A stretch of DNA of 64,000 nt from Branchipolynoe longqiensis (GCA_030323885.1 CM059186.1:148367810-148431809); one strand, 5' to 3'; counted from the first letter of the stretch, positions 43,831 to 54,963 are shown. Notes: a model not told the origin generated them from the letters alone. Program-made: numbers and translations.

Positions 43831-44637
43831 GCATTTCTGGTCCCCATGGTTACAGTGATCTGCCCACCACCACCAAGTGGTGTGGCTCCACTGGCCACCA
43901 CCTGCCTTGAGCTGAGTGTGTGGTGATCCATTACTAGCAGAGGTGGGATGGTGTAGTGGGTAGGGCTCTGAGTGCCCCTTACACACTATCTTACTAGCAC
44001 CACAATGTCTATTTACCAATCAATCAAGTACCACCAGCAACTACATAAACACATCTATGCACCTGGCTCTATATACCTGTTTCACAAATAGAACATTTGC
44101 ATTCCCCCACCAATGCATCATTATCGGAATATTTTACATCCTTAAACCTATAACCTACCTAACATAGGTATATATATATATGTGTGTATATATATATATC
44201 TGAATTCGAATCCACTGGCTAGGCATACGAATAACGCATCACACAATAGCATCCCCCCTGCCATATATCGGAATATTTTAAGATTTGTTTCTTGTGTATA
44301 TGAATTAAAATAACGATTAACTCAGGGTGTTGCCAGCCAAAGTCTAAGAATTGAATTATGTGATAGATTTCGGCTGCCAGACAAACCTTCTTCATAACCT
44401 CCCTGAAATGGCGGGAAATGGCATTTCAGAGCCTGTAGATTAAAATAAGCCTTATAGTGTCTCGTGCCTTCGGCACTCGTCCATGCCATGAATTGATCTG
44501 TCACCAGAAAGAAAAGCTCCTCACTTAGCTATGCACATGTGGCCATACTTAGAATGTCAAAGGTATAACTAGGCTGTATAAGAACTATTCTACTAAAATG
44601 CCTGGTTCTTCATACCTAAGCTTACTCAATTCACACT
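43831..44637. other. Unassigned, with minor (TA)n/(TG)n sequence
   Basis: Includes tatatatatatgtgtgtata near 44,170. No supported gene. Confidence 0.5.
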
Positions 44638-44698
44638 ACTCCCGTCCTGATAAGACCTTAGATGTTGCTAGGACGTAAAGCAACAACAAACAAACAAT
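44638..44698 (+). mobile_element. SINE 3'-tail fragment (copy g)
   Basis: cccgtcctgataagacctta, gatgttgctaggacgtaaag and caacaacaaacaaacaa: the terminal ~55 bp of the SINE only. Confidence 0.75.
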
Positions 44699-45073
44699 TC
44701 ACGCTAACATCTATAGTCTATTTGATCAGGAATGTGTGCATTGGATACCGACTCGCCTCAAATGACACAGTGCACACAATTACAGGGTTCTCCAGACTTT
44801 ATGCAGTATGCTCACCAAAGGTTTCACCCGCCAATACAAAGTCCTTTGGTCCATTTCAATAAAATATTTGCATTGAAAGGAATCACAAATGAATGAAAGA
44901 ATGCATATTTTAAAGGACCCTTGAATTGATTATTTTATTAAATGAATACATCCTCCATTGATGCCTATACATGCATTTCAAAGTCAAATTAGCAGTTTAA
45001 CTATTTATTCTCTATGTGAAAAAAGAGGACAGATGAAAGTTAAATATCCTTCTCATGTGATAATGTAACAGGG
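44699..45073. other. Unassigned stretch
   Basis: No gene or repeat recognised. Confidence 0.5.
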
Positions 45074-45320
45074 AATATATAATTCTGCTAATTTATGCAG
45101 CAGAATAGGAATTATTATGGTAAGATAGAGGCCACGAGGGGCCAGTGGCTACTGGATGTCACGTCGGTCAAGCTCTCGTCATTTTTTGTAGTTTCGATTC
45201 CTGGGTAAGAGTTGTATAGGGCGGTGTTAACAGTGATAGGGTGGACCGCTGGCCCCTCGTGGCCTCTTTCTTACCATAATAATTCCTATTCTGCTGCATA
45301 AATTAGCAGAATTATATATT
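45074..45320. mobile_element. Foldback element with DIRS-C-like termini
   Basis: Arms of about 71 nt (45,074-45,144 and 45,250-45,320) are inverted copies that differ at one base by eye. They read from AATATATAATTCTGCTAATT through AGGAATTATTATGGTAAGA to AGGCCACGAGGGGCCAG. The loop is ~105 nt. The inner part (ggccagtggctactggatgt, then aagctctcgtcatttt) is related to the 5' end of DIRS-C at 50,700-50,787. It directly adjoins the DIRS-C 3' terminus. Confidence 0.75.
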
Positions 45321-45355
45321 ATGATGGTAATCAGGCCATGAGGGCCAACCGCTAC
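45321..45355. repeat. DIRS-C right (3') inverted terminal repeat
   Basis: Complement of 50,753-50,787 with one mismatch. Confidence 0.8.
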
Positions 45356-45619
45356 TTTGTATTGAAGCTGTTATTCTGGAATCGTTTTGTTATATTATTG
45401 TTGGTTAACAATGCTGTTATTTACCTGTAATTACATTAAGTACAATTGCCACACAGTACTTGTTGCTTAATGCTTTTTATTCAGTTTGTTTTTCAACAAA
45501 CAGGTGACTCTTAAGTCTATAACATATGTAATTGCTACATGTTTTAACCTCAATCTTTGTGACCCTCTGGTCTAGATTGTAACCTTTCTTGGATATGTTC
45601 GGAATCAAGTTTGTTACTG

Positions 45620-46681
45620 GGTAGTCGTTATTGACTGGCTGGTTGTAGAACCTCCTGAAGGTTCCATCCCCCGACCACCCTGCTGCTAGTAGGATTGTGG
45701 CTAGTGGTACTTTCCTCCTCGCTGCCGGGCTTATCGTGGCGACGAGTAGGTGGTGTAGTCCCTCATGTTCACCCCCGCCTCTGCCATCGTGTTCTTCATG
45801 TACCTAGTTAACATGTCCTGTGCCGCTTTTATGTGTGGCGGTCTGGTTGTCGCAAACACCGCTGGTGCCGCTGCCAGCAGGTCGCTCCTCTCCACATATG
45901 TCTTTAGATGGCTGTACACACACAGTTCTGGTACCCCATATTTCCTGAAACTCAGTACTAGCGAGTTCCTGCTGGGATCATTTGATTTAAGTTTGGTGGT
46001 GTATGTCAAGGTGCACTCTCCTTGCCCTCACATAAAGTCTGCTCGCTTCATTAGCCCCAGTGTCTGTAGGCGTTGGCCCGTCGCCAATAGGAATAAGCAC
46101 AGCATTCTTTTATTGAGTTTCTCCACAGTCAGTTCCTCACCCGTGCAGGAAGTCTAACAGTGGTTTCGGATCCCAAATCGTTGTGTATTTGGGGTTGGCC
46201 GGTTTCAGGTTGCCCATCGCTTTGAGGAGCCAATTTACCAGGGGGTGCTCTCCGAATGGCACCCCACCCACTGTTACAAATGTGCACAGTAGTGATCTGA
46301 CCATGTTAATTGTGTTGTGTGCTGCCCACCCGAAAATAGGGCCTGGAGGTAAGCTATGCCCTGTTGTATTGTTGGTCTCCTTGGATTAATCAGTTGCGCC
46401 TCATAGTGTGCAACCCACCTCCTTAGGACCAGCTTGTATTGTTTTTGGGTGGCTGTTGCCCAGGATGCCGTGAGGGTGTGTGCGGCTGCCCTGTTCATCC
46501 CCATTGCCTCAAACATACCGCCTCGAGTGGTGTTATCCTCAGTCGTATGTTGTTCGTCAGAGGAAATTGTTTCCCCTCGTTCCCCTTCAGTGATAGCGTG
46601 CCTGGCTTGACCGGTATGGTCTACGATGATGTGTAGCCCCTTAGCTTGTGGAGCAGCGGATACCAGGGCTGTGTTGGCCAC
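45620..46681 (-). pseudogene. DIRS-C tyrosine recombinase
   Basis: It starts after an RNase H-to-YR linker. The N-terminal domain has AAAHTLTASWATATQKQYKL and WVAHYEAQLINPRRPTIQQG to ~46,274. In a second frame the catalytic domain includes NMVRSLLCTFVTVGGVPFG, then LLATGQRLQTLGLMK, where the first catalytic Arg lies, at ~46,080. Next come TLTYTTKLKSNDPSRNSLVL (46,009 onward) and AGVNMRDYTTYSS. After another shift near 45,740 the end reads ARRKVPLATILLAAGWSGDG and TFRRFYNQP, with the candidate nucleophile Tyr. At least three frame changes; the HxxR motif is degraded. Identification is firm, activity impossible. Confidence 0.8.
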
Positions 46682-46787
46682 TCCGGTGTCACCAGGATGC
46701 CCCTCGGTTGTTCCTGTATGACCTTGTTCATTACTCTTGACAGGCAGCTGAAAGGTGGAAACACGTATGCATTAGTATCCTTCCAGC

Positions 46788-47686
46788 TCAGTGACAGTAC
46801 GTCTGTGCCTGACTATCATATTCCCGTGTGACATATTGCTCTAGCTTTCGATTCTCTCTTGAGGCAAATAGGTCCACTCTGGGCTTTCCCTGTATGTTAA
46901 ATATGTCTCTGACAGTATTATCATCTAGTGTCCATTCCCCTGCATCCGTGAATACTCTCGATGCCCAGTCCACATCAATGTTTTCGACCCCTGGGCAGAA
47001 TCTAATTGATATCGTAATGTTATTCTTCTCCGTGATATCGCATATCTCCTCTGTCTCCTGCTGACATGTCTTTGATCTTGTGAATCCCCCTTTTCCTATG
47101 CATGCTACCATTGTGATGTTGTCTGCGAACACGCTTACATGTTTATCCATCAATTTGTCTCCCAGGTGTTCCAGTGTGCGCCTTACTGCTCTCAGTTCTA
47201 ATACGTTTATGTGTGTGTTCTCACTAACTGTCTCGTCCCATTGCTCGTCACCATTACCTGGTGTGTCTGGCTGTAGTAGCCCCATCCATGCGAGGAGGCG
47301 TCTGTGTAAACACATACGTCAACTGGTGATGGTTTGTATGCCCTCATGGCATGTTCTAGGTTGTCTATCCAATATTGGATGCATTCCCTCACCCTGCGTG
47401 TGAGCGTGCATCCTTTATCGTAATTCCCGTTAGTGTTCCTTAAGTTCCAGTTGAGGGCCCTTACCATTGATTTGGACTTTATTCTGGCCAACTTGTTGCC
47501 CTGATCTGTGGCCACTAGCTTGCCAATCAGGGCTGCGAGTGTTTTGATTTTTAGGTTCTTTTCTTGTAGTACTTCCCTGGCGAATTCTATCAATTCCCCA
47601 CATCTCTTCCTAGGCAGGTTTACCCTCATTAGGTTTGTGTTTATTCGGAATCCCAGGAACTGGAGTTCCCTCGCCGGTTGCAGCAC
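46788..47686 (-). pseudogene. DIRS-C RNase H
   Basis: A first frame (47,686-47,207) carries the RT thumb/connection (LQFLGFRINTNLMRVNLPRK, LAALIGKLVATDQG) and DVCVYTDASSHGWGYYSQTH with the first RNase H Asp. A second frame (47,315-46,788) continues HINVLELRAVRRTLEHLGD, SVFADNITMVACIGKGG, NIDVDWASR and GKPRVDLFASRENRKL. That last motif is a conserved feature of DIRS RNase H/linker regions. A frameshift lies near 47,250. All acidic residues are visible when both frames are considered. Confidence 0.8.
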
Positions 47687-47742
47687 CGACTTCTCTTTCT
47701 TTATTGTGAAACCTAATTTTGTTAACAGTTCTAGCGTGGCTC

Positions 47743-48626
47743 TTACTGCCCTCTCACCTCTGCTTCGGTGTTGCCTATCAATATTGTATCATCTATGTAG
47801 AAGCATAGTAGTATGTGGTGTTGTGACCTCAGCTGGCTCATTACTGCCTTCATAATTCTTGTGAATACCCTGGGCCCCGAGCTTAGTGCGTTTGGGAGGA
47901 CTCTAAAGCGGTATCTGTTGCCCCCGTGTATAAATTGCAGCAGATCTCTGTCTGCCTCCCTGATTTCTATGCTGTGGTAAGCTTGGGAAATATCTATGCT
48001 CGCAAGCCAGGCCCCTTGTGTTATCAGTTGCATCACCGTGTTCAACTGTTCTATTTTGAAATGCCTGTAGACTATAAACTCGTTTATTTTGATAGGTTTA
48101 GTATGGGGCGGAAGTCTCCATCTTTCTTAGGCCTTAGGAATAGGTGTGATACAAAGGTGCGCTTGGTGTGTTTGGCCAACTCTACCACCCTTTGGTACCG
48201 CATTTCTAATATTTTTTCGCTTAATATTTTATCGTTCCCTTTGCTGTCCGACACCGGTTCTACTGTTTGGCCTGGTAGGTTAGTGATCTCAATTTTTATG
48301 CCCTTCGCCATCAGTTTTACCCACTCATTGTCTGTAACCGACTCCCATTCACATGCTCTTTCGGTCATGCACCCTGCTTCAAAGTTGTTAGAACTTTTAC
48401 TCACTTTGTTTACTGCCTTGCTGGCCTCGCTCTGTATCCCGCTCCTCTGCCCCGCCCCCCTCGCTGTGGGCATGTCTGTCCTCCTCCACTTTGTCGGTGG
48501 TGGTCCTGCCTGTGGCGTACGGAATACGGAGAGTTGTTGTGGGGGGATATTGGGCTGTGCGGCCTCTCCCCTGGCAGCCTCTGTAGTTTCCCTACTTGCG
48601 CTCTGGTCTCGTGTAATGCCTGCCAT
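47743..48626 (-). pseudogene. DIRS-C reverse transcriptase
   Basis: The N-terminal frame (48,626-48,084) ends SHLFLRPKKDGDFRPILNLSK, the usual start of the palm. A frameshift follows, and 48,045-47,743 gives LASIDISQAYHSIEIREADR with the first catalytic Asp, YRFRVLPNALSSGPRVFTRI and CFYIDDTILIGNTEAE with the YIDD active site at 47,788-47,799. The P-N-A-L-S-S-G-P-R-V-F-T order is characteristic of DIRS-type RTs. Catalytic residues are intact; the frame is not. Confidence 0.83.
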
Positions 48627-48769
48627 TGCCCTTCACTATGGCATTCGCTGTTTTCTGGTTTGCTTCCAATGTGGTGACCTGCGCAGCCAGGTCCTCTCCT
48701 AGGAGGTACTTGAAGCCCCTGCTTCCCTCCTTTTTTGCTAGTGTTTTAATCTGAGCCTCCAGTGTGGGC

Positions 48770-50030
48770 GCGCATTGTCCCGCCTGAGGCCCAGTATTGT
48801 GTTGCTTGTACGCGCTAATAGTTTCAGGGTTGTAACCAGCGCCTCCGCCATCTCCTTTTTGGACAGTGGCCTGCCCGTCTCTATGCCATCCAGGGCTTTT
48901 GTGAGTGGCCTGGCCGCCTACTGCATGCCCCACTGGGCTGCCGCTAGGACCGCATCATTGTCCCTCACTCGCTGCTGTAGTGTATGTTCGATTTCCGGGT
49001 TCATACAGGTTTTTTGGAGCACTACCGCATTCCCTGGCCTTGGCAGAGTTGTGTATAGTTCAATAACCTCCATTTTGGTCATCGGGTTGTTCCACAGTGC
49101 TGTTATCAGCTTGGCTGTGTTGTCTGTGAGGTTGCCACACTCTGCATCCTGCGGCACCTTTTCTGCCAGTATGAACTGTTCCAGATACGAGCTGTTGTCC
49201 TCAGGTGTCCTTCCCATGACCTCCTGATGACCCGATGCGGCCTGGGTGGGCGTGGCCATGCGCACTTGTTGTGGGGCTGTCACCAGAACTAGCGTGCTAA
49301 CACTGAGGGCGGCGCTGGCGTGTTCAAAGGTGTTGCTATCCTTGCCTGCTGTGTGTCCCTTCTGGGTGTGGTAAAGGCCGATGGTCTTGGCCTTTGGACA
49401 TCCTCGTCTGTCGGTAGCTCGCCCCCTCCTGCCAACAGAGGAGGACCCCTGCAAATCCCCCTGTGACCAGTTTTTTGAGTAACCCGACCTCCTATTGCAT
49501 ATCTCCTCCTGCAGTTCCAGCTTTCGCACCTCCAGGTGCTCCAGCTCCGCAATCGGAATGGGTACGTAGTCTGGTCCTCTCCATTGATCTCCACATGCTG
49601 GATCCAGGGGCGATCTAAATGTATTTGATAGGTCCACCAGGACCATCCTCAGTCCTCTGTGTAGTCCTCTCACTGGAGGTGGTGTGTACATCGGTGACAT
49701 GGCTGCTAGCACTAGCCTCCTCCCGTTGCTGTCCGTCTGAGTCACCGTATCTGGTGACGGTGGTTGCTTCCCGACATCGGCCGGGTAGTGGTGTTCGTCC
49801 TGTGTCGGCGTCTCCGCCCCGGTGCCCATCATCTCTATGTCTGCCTGAGAGTTAGTGTCTGATTTGTGTGGCAGTGGTACATACAGTACCTCAGATGGTG
49901 AATCCAGTCTTCTCCTTTCCGCCCGCTCAATTATTTCCGTCAATATACTGGCTGCCTGTTCGCCTTTGTCATTGCTAGGGTAGCCCGTGGGGTTTGCCAC
50001 GGAAGGCGTGCGTGAGATGTGGTGTACCAT
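48770..50030 (-). pseudogene. DIRS-C Gag-like ORF
   Basis: The frame is open from 50,030 to a TAG at 48,920-48,918 (370 codons) and continues in the same frame for ~50 codons (KALDGIETGRPLSKKEMAEA, LGLRRDNARPHWRL) to ~48,770. It contains a Glu/Leu-rich helix (IAELEHLEVRKLELQEEICN) and a helical C-terminal block (YLEQFILAEKVPQDAECGN, MTKMEVIELYTTLPRPGNAV), with no zinc motif. Position before RT, and the pattern of a helical block ending in an N-x-x-R region, suggest Gag. I have no independent family match. Confidence 0.6.
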
Positions 50031-50752
50031 GTTTGAATGACCCGTTGGCGGTGCTCGTGGTAGGCCGCCCCACTCAATCGGTTCATAATTAAATTATGCC
50101 CCTGCCCCAGATTCTGGCTGCAGCGGCCTCACCCTGTGAGACGGCCCACCTGTTGGCCGTACCTCCTGACCGCGGCCGCTGCGTTTCCCCATGACCTGAC
50201 CCCTACCCCGGGTTGGCTGGGGCGGTACCCCCCCCCCTGCCCAACCGGATGAACCGGTTGTGGTAGTTGGTGGGGTTGGATGGGGGGTTAGGATCCCGGA
50301 AGCTGGATTCTCCAAACTCCCCCTCCCGCCGAGGCACCAGGAGTCCTTGCCTCAACCCTCAGCCCGTGCCCAGCATGCTAGCCTGACAATTTGGTGCCCG
50401 CACTGGCCGAATGTCTAACCTCTGGTACATGCAAGCCTGACCACATGCAACGCAGAGGTTTAAGGACCCGTAGGTCTGGCCGGTAGGCCTGGCCGGTGGG
50501 CCTGGCCCATAGGTACCATACATACCAGGACAGTTATCAGTGCGTTGATAATGTCCTAGCCTCCGGTACAGTTAACACTAACTGCGCGCAACACAGAGGC
50601 TGGGTGGCCGGTGGCGCAGGCGCTGATACTCCTATCAGCCGCTGCTGTCATCAGAGAGCCCTTGGCCTCCTGCTGCGCAGTGTGTAGTATGATGTCCTGC
50701 TCTCACGATAGCTAATCCAAAAGTGACGAGAGCTCGACCAATGCGACATCCA
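50031..50752 (-). other. DIRS-C 5' leader
   Basis: GC-rich, without a reliable ORF. It contains short repeats of ggcctggccggtaggcctggc type (~50,475-50,515) and two related blocks with ctaacctctggtacatgcaa (50,415) and ctagcctccggtacagttaa (50,557), each followed by a pyrimidine/purine-rich gcaacgcagaggtt-like piece. Confidence 0.5.
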
Positions 50753-50787
50753 GTAGCGGCTGGCCCTCATGGCCTGATTACCATCAT
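50753..50787. repeat. DIRS-C left (5') inverted terminal repeat
   Basis: Complement of 45,321-45,355 with one mismatch. The adjoining inner ~45 bp (gacatccagtag, gacgagagctcgacc) is related to the loop side of the 45,074 foldback. Confidence 0.8.
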
Positions 50788-51074
50788 GATCTATATACTG
50801 AAGTCCAAAGGATATAAATAAAGTGCAATGAAAAGGCTTCAAATTCTCAGTTATTTGAAGATGCCTTTAAAATGCTTATCTCAGGATTCTTTGAACACAG
50901 TACAGTCTTTGTTTATAACCCTTTTCTAATATTATTGACCTCCAAGCCTAAGCATTGAGGAACGCGATCAATATGTGTTGGGTATGGCTTGGTTTAGATC
51001 ACCCCAGTCATTTCAAGAGGGTGGGTCGATATGATTGACTGGCTGACCCCCCAACAAACCCCCATAGAATAGGT
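50788..51074. other. Unassigned stretch
   Basis: No gene or repeat recognised. Confidence 0.5.
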
Positions 51075-51290
51075 ATACCCCAGTCACACGAGGCCTGCGT
51101 TCGCTAACAATCGATTCGCGACATCAATACCTCCTCCTTGTGCCCTCCTTATGCCCTGATTGAGTGCTGGCGCCGCGAGGACGCCAACCTCCCGGCGTCC
51201 ATTTCGGGAATTTTGGACGCAAGGAGGTTGCTGCTGCTGCACGTGCAACCTCCTTACGCCCTGTTCCGGCGGCACCATTCAAAATGGTTG

Positions 51291-51465
51291 GTGCCCTGGC
51301 ACCGCCCTGGCGCCGCCCTGGAGCCGCTCTGGTGCCGCCCTGGCGCCGCCCTGGCACCGCCCTGGCGCCGCCCTGGCGCCGCCCTGGCGCCGCCCTGGCG
51401 CCGCCCTGGCGCCGCCCTGGCGCCGCCCTGGCGCCGCCCTGGCGCCGCCCTGGCGCCGCCCTGGG
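51291..51465. repeat. 12-bp array, GCCCTGGCGCCG units
   Basis: About 14-15 units, the first few with a/g variation (ggcacc, ggagcc) and later ones almost uniform. Each holds the palindrome GGCGCC. Confidence 0.92.
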
Positions 51466-51510
51466 TTGGTGCTAACACATGCGAAGCAGCAGTCACCATG
51501 TGGTTGGCCC

Positions 51511-51645
51511 CGACCTGGCGCCGACATGGCGCCGACCTGGCGCCGACATGGCGCCGACATGGCGCCCACATGGCGCCCACATGGCGCCCACATGGCGCCC
51601 ACATGGCGCCGACAAGGCGCCCACATGGCGCCGACATGGCGCCTA
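51511..51645. repeat. 12-bp array, GACATGGCGCCC/G units
   Basis: About 11 units alternating gacctgg, gacatgg and cacatgg before cgcc. The 12-bp period and GGCGCC centre are the same as in the first array, so the two arrays probably share an origin. Confidence 0.92.
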
Positions 51646-51749
51646 CAACGTATTTGAATCAGTGTATCGAATGGAACGCTGGGTGGTTGGCGTCCTTTTG
51701 GGCGTAGGGAGGTTGGCTGCGAACGCTGGCTCTCGTGTGACTGGGGTAT

Positions 51750-52263
51750 TAGACAGGTTCAAACCTCAAACTACCCATCTAACAAAAAAATTTCACACTG
51801 ACATCAGTATAACGTTACTGAATGTTACAATAACGTTATAAAAAAAGTCATATAAACGTTATTTTGTATGGAGTAATTAACATTATGTAATGTTATTTTA
51901 TAACGTTATCATTGAACTTTTTTAACATCAATAGGAATTTTTTTTATAACATTCAAGAACTCGTTTAACCCCCTTTGAGTGATTTGATGAAGATTTTGTA
52001 GAGAAATCAAGACCTAAATTATGGCTAGAGAACCCACTTTTGAAGAACTGAAAAGTAACATCTACTGCAAAGCATGACACTGGAGGAGTAAACCCCAATT
52101 TAAAAAAAATCAGTTTAATATCGTAGCGATGCATGCACCTCATATCAGATATTAAGATGATAAGACACTAATCTTGCCTACAAAGTTAAGCTAAGAGGTG
52201 ATGCCTGCTGTACAAAACCCAGCACTCCTCACTAAAACACTTTTGCAATGAAAATGGTGTTTC
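51750..52263. other. AACGTTAT-rich stretch, otherwise unassigned
   Basis: 51,805-51,955 has repeated taacgtta/aacgttat motifs. The piece ttattttgtatggagtaat is found in reverse complement at ~63,250, so this is part of a dispersed repeat. Confidence 0.5.
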
Positions 52264-53570
52264 ATGAGCACTGACGGGCATCTTGGAAATCGCCATCTTG
52301 GAAGGCCGGAAATGCCACCGGTGCAAGCGAATTCAAGATTCAATGTCAAAACTGTGGTTACGAACACCGAGGTGGATTTTGTCTGGCGAAGGGCAAGATT
52401 TGTGTTGCCTGCAAGAAGGTTGGGCACTTCGGGAAGGTTTGGCAGAGCAAACTTGGCAGGGTCGATGAGTTGACCATGGAAGAAACCAACCCTCATAATG
52501 TCGAACAAGACCCAATTCCAGCGGAAGTCAATGTGTTGACGATGGATCTGTTTGTCGGTGTTATCAAGCGCAACACCGAACAAGACACCAAGCTCTGGTA
52601 TGCAACTATCCGAGTGAACGGTCATCCAGTCAAGTTCAAGCTCGAAACAGGCTCGGAGGCAAACGTTCTTCCGAGGAACGTCTTTGACAGGATTGCTTCA
52701 GCGTGACTGATGAACACCAGATGTTCGCACGTGACATTCTCAGGACATTGGAACACTCCCAATGGCGAGGCTTCGGTCGAGATCGACGGCAGACTTTCTA
52801 TTCCAAGTGGTGCAGGACTGCCAACCTATTTTGGGTAAACAGGATTGTGTTGTGTTGAACCTTTTGGCACGGGTTGATGAGGTGAACACTGGCATGCCGA
52901 CAAACATTTCCACCCCAAACAATGCCCACAGCCCGCGAGCCGATGATCTGGTAAGCAAATATAAAGATGTTTTTCAAGGTTTAGGCTTGATCAAATTGAA
53001 TGCTGTCATTCATATTGACAAATCTGTACAACCTGTTGTTGACCCAACGAGGAGGATTCCATATGAAATACAAAATAAGGTGCATGACAAACTAAAACAC
53101 ATGGTAAAAATGGGTGTTATTGTGTAACAAAATGAGCCAACTGAATGCGTAAATTCCATAACTATTGTTAAAAAACCTAACACAATAAGGATCTGGATCC
53201 AACAAAGTTGAACAAAGCCATTAAAAGAGGACCATTCCCAACTAAAACTATCGACAAAATTATTGACATAATTATTGACAAAATTATTGCCAAATGGTGA
53301 ATGCGCAATATTTCTCGCTTTTAGACGGCATGACAGGGTATTGGCAAATCGAACTAGACTACGAAAGTTCACTGTTGTGCACGTTTAATATTCCATGTGG
53401 CTGGTACATCTACCATTTGGCATCAAAACAGCCGGTGACATTTTAATTCAGGAAATGCACCGTGTCATGGGCGATATACCCGAGATAGGTATAGTGACAT
53501 ATGACATTCTGGTATATCGGTCAACCGTTGAGGAACACAACGATGACTGAAAGCAGTGCTGGACCGGGCC
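52264..53570 (+). pseudogene. Gypsy-3 Gag end, protease and RT N-terminal half
   Basis: First knuckle CQNCGYEHRGGFC (variant CX2CX3HX4C), then CVACKKVGHFGKVW, where the last Cys is Trp. The protease motif reads FKLETGSEANVLP: the catalytic Asp codon is GAA (Glu) at 52,644-52,646, which would abolish activity. A stop follows at ~52,704. The frame resumes with QDCQPILGKQDCVVLNLLAR, VFQGLGLIKLNAVIHIDKSV and MGVIV, then a stop at 53,125-53,127. RT remnants include AGDILIQEMHRVMGD-like text, and the active site reads VTYDILV in place of TDD (~53,497). Multiple indels. Confidence 0.8.
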
Positions 53571-53905
53571 AGTGAGTGTGTATGCAAAGAATGCGAATGC
53601 GATTGCAAAATTACAACATACAGCTATGCCATGTTAAGGGGTGCTTAATGTTCTTTGCAGACACGGTGTAGTGAGCACACATTGCTGAATTAAGTCATGC
53701 AGACCTATTTGATGACACACTCAGCATCGCTGGAGTGGACACGCAATCGTCCAATCTGTTAAGTAAAATTTTCAAAGAGTATGAATGATGTATCCATGTC
53801 CATGTTAATAACACATATTGAAAATGGGTGGGACACTACACATTCACAAACACTGCCATGCCTATGACAGTACATTCCATACAAAGACAAACTCACAGTA
53901 GTAAA
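53571..53905 (+). pseudogene. Gypsy-3 RNase H/linker remnant after an internal deletion
   Basis: The sequence jumps from the RT palm (VLDRAS) directly to KECECDCKITTYSYAM-type frames that correspond to the Gypsy-1 QRMRMRLQNYNIQLCHVK region. The RNase H catalytic part is therefore deleted. Gypsy-1 has roughly half a kilobase or more between these points. The linker (FADT, LFDDTLSIAGVDTQSSNL) follows. Confidence 0.75.
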
Positions 53906-53909
53906 CAAC

Positions 53910-54963
53910 TTGGTAATGAAGGGCAAGCATGTCATAGTACCTCCAAAGCTCCATGGTGAAATGATTGGTGCGTTGCACGAGACGCACTTAGGTATCACTA
54001 AGTTCAAGCAGCTGGCACGTGACTGCATGTTCTTGCCCAACATCAATAAACAAATTGAGGAAAAGGTCAGTCGTTGTGACACACGCAAAAATAATCGGAA
54101 AAGGTTACATAACAAACCGCTTATAAGTCACCCAATAACATGTCAACCTTACGAAAAAATAGGCGCAGATCTATTCGAAATAAATCATGAGAACTACATA
54201 ATAACGGTAGATTATTACACTAAATACCCAGAAGTCACTTTGTTGAAGGATATGTCATCCGCCACGATGATCGAAGCTATGAAGGATAAGACATGGTATT
54301 CCAAGCCAGATAATTTCAGACAATGGTCCGCAGTTTAAGAGCCACGAATACAAAGAATTTGCACAACATCCTAAGACCTCAGTATCCCCGCAGTAATGGC
54401 CAAATTGAAAGATTTGTCCAAACAATAAAAAACATGCTTTAGACACGAAAACAGATTTTCAGCTGGCATTGCTCAACTATAGGCATACTCCCTTGCCCAT
54501 GCTTAATGCGTCTCTAGCTAAGTTGATCATGAGCAGGAGGCTAAGAGGGAGACTGCCTATGTCAGAATGTAATTTGATACCCAAAACACAAAATCCAAAG
54601 AAATCACAAATGACAAAACATCAACAGAGTCAAACAAGTTTTCATGACAAAAAGTGTAGCAAAGCAGACAAGCCATTGAGAACTGGTGATAATGTTAAAT
54701 ACAAAATCCATGCGGGGGAATGGAAAAAAGCAGTGATTTTGCGGCATACATGAATTTCAGGAAGAGAATACTCAATTCTGAACGAGTCGGGTAGCATGTT
54801 GAATAGAAACAGTGTACAAATCATAAGGGCACCGGAGGCTATACAGCCCAAACCAGTCAGGCAGGCACAGAACGTGCCGACAAGTCAGAGAGATGTAAAC
54901 AACGCAGCTAATCTAACTAGGTCAGGTCAAGTGATGAGGCCGTCGGACAGGCTAGACCTATAA
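53910..54963 (+). pseudogene. Gypsy-3 integrase
   Basis: A frame from 53,910 covers LHGEMIGALHETHLG, the zinc domain (VSRCDTRKNNRK, where the second Cys of CxxC is Arg), and the core start YEKIGADLFEINHENYIITV, DYYTKYPEVTLLKDMSS. A frameshift at ~54,290 breaks before the DNG motif, which reads SDNGPQF-like in another frame (tcagacaatggtccgcag). The third motif (SPQYPRSNGQ in Gypsy-1) survives partly near 54,380 (tatccccgcagtaatggcca). The C-terminal part is at 54,469-54,753 (NYRHTPLPMLNASLAKLIMS, TGDNVKYKIHAGEWKKAVIL). Confidence 0.8.

Larger units (their letters stand above)
45321..50787 (-). mobile_element. DIRS-C: DIRS-like retrotransposon bounded by inverted terminal repeats
   Basis: The ends 45,321-45,355 and 50,753-50,787 are inverted repeats, 34 of 35 bases identical by eye (ATGATGGTAATCAGGCCATG and onwards). 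On the minus strand the order is leader, Gag, RT, RNase H, tyrosine recombinase. Inverted ends plus a YR are the DIRS hallmark. The recombinase motif ATGQRLQTL is typical of the DIRS1-like group. Several stops and frameshifts make this a dead copy. Confidence 0.85.
51075..51749. mobile_element. TIR element composed of 12-bp GGCGCC minisatellites
   Basis: Termini are ATACCCCAGTCACACGAG and its complement, then GCCTGCGTTCGC at the left and AGCCAGCGTTCGC at the right. The second-order inverted pieces gcgtccatttcgggaattttggacgc and caacctcc/ggaggttg lie within. Both arrays below fill the interior. The target duplication is uncertain. Non-autonomous; the superfamily may be Harbinger-like but is unproven. 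Confidence 0.75.

Noticed and set aside
47926..48702. 258-codon plus-strand ORF
   Set aside because: Antisense to DIRS-C RT and Gag, whose conserved motifs are on the minus strand; the plus frame has no recognisable domain.
51138..51707. Long Ala/Pro/Arg-rich ORFs in several frames
   Set aside because: Translation of 12-bp GGCGCC arrays inside a TIR element; no start context or domain.
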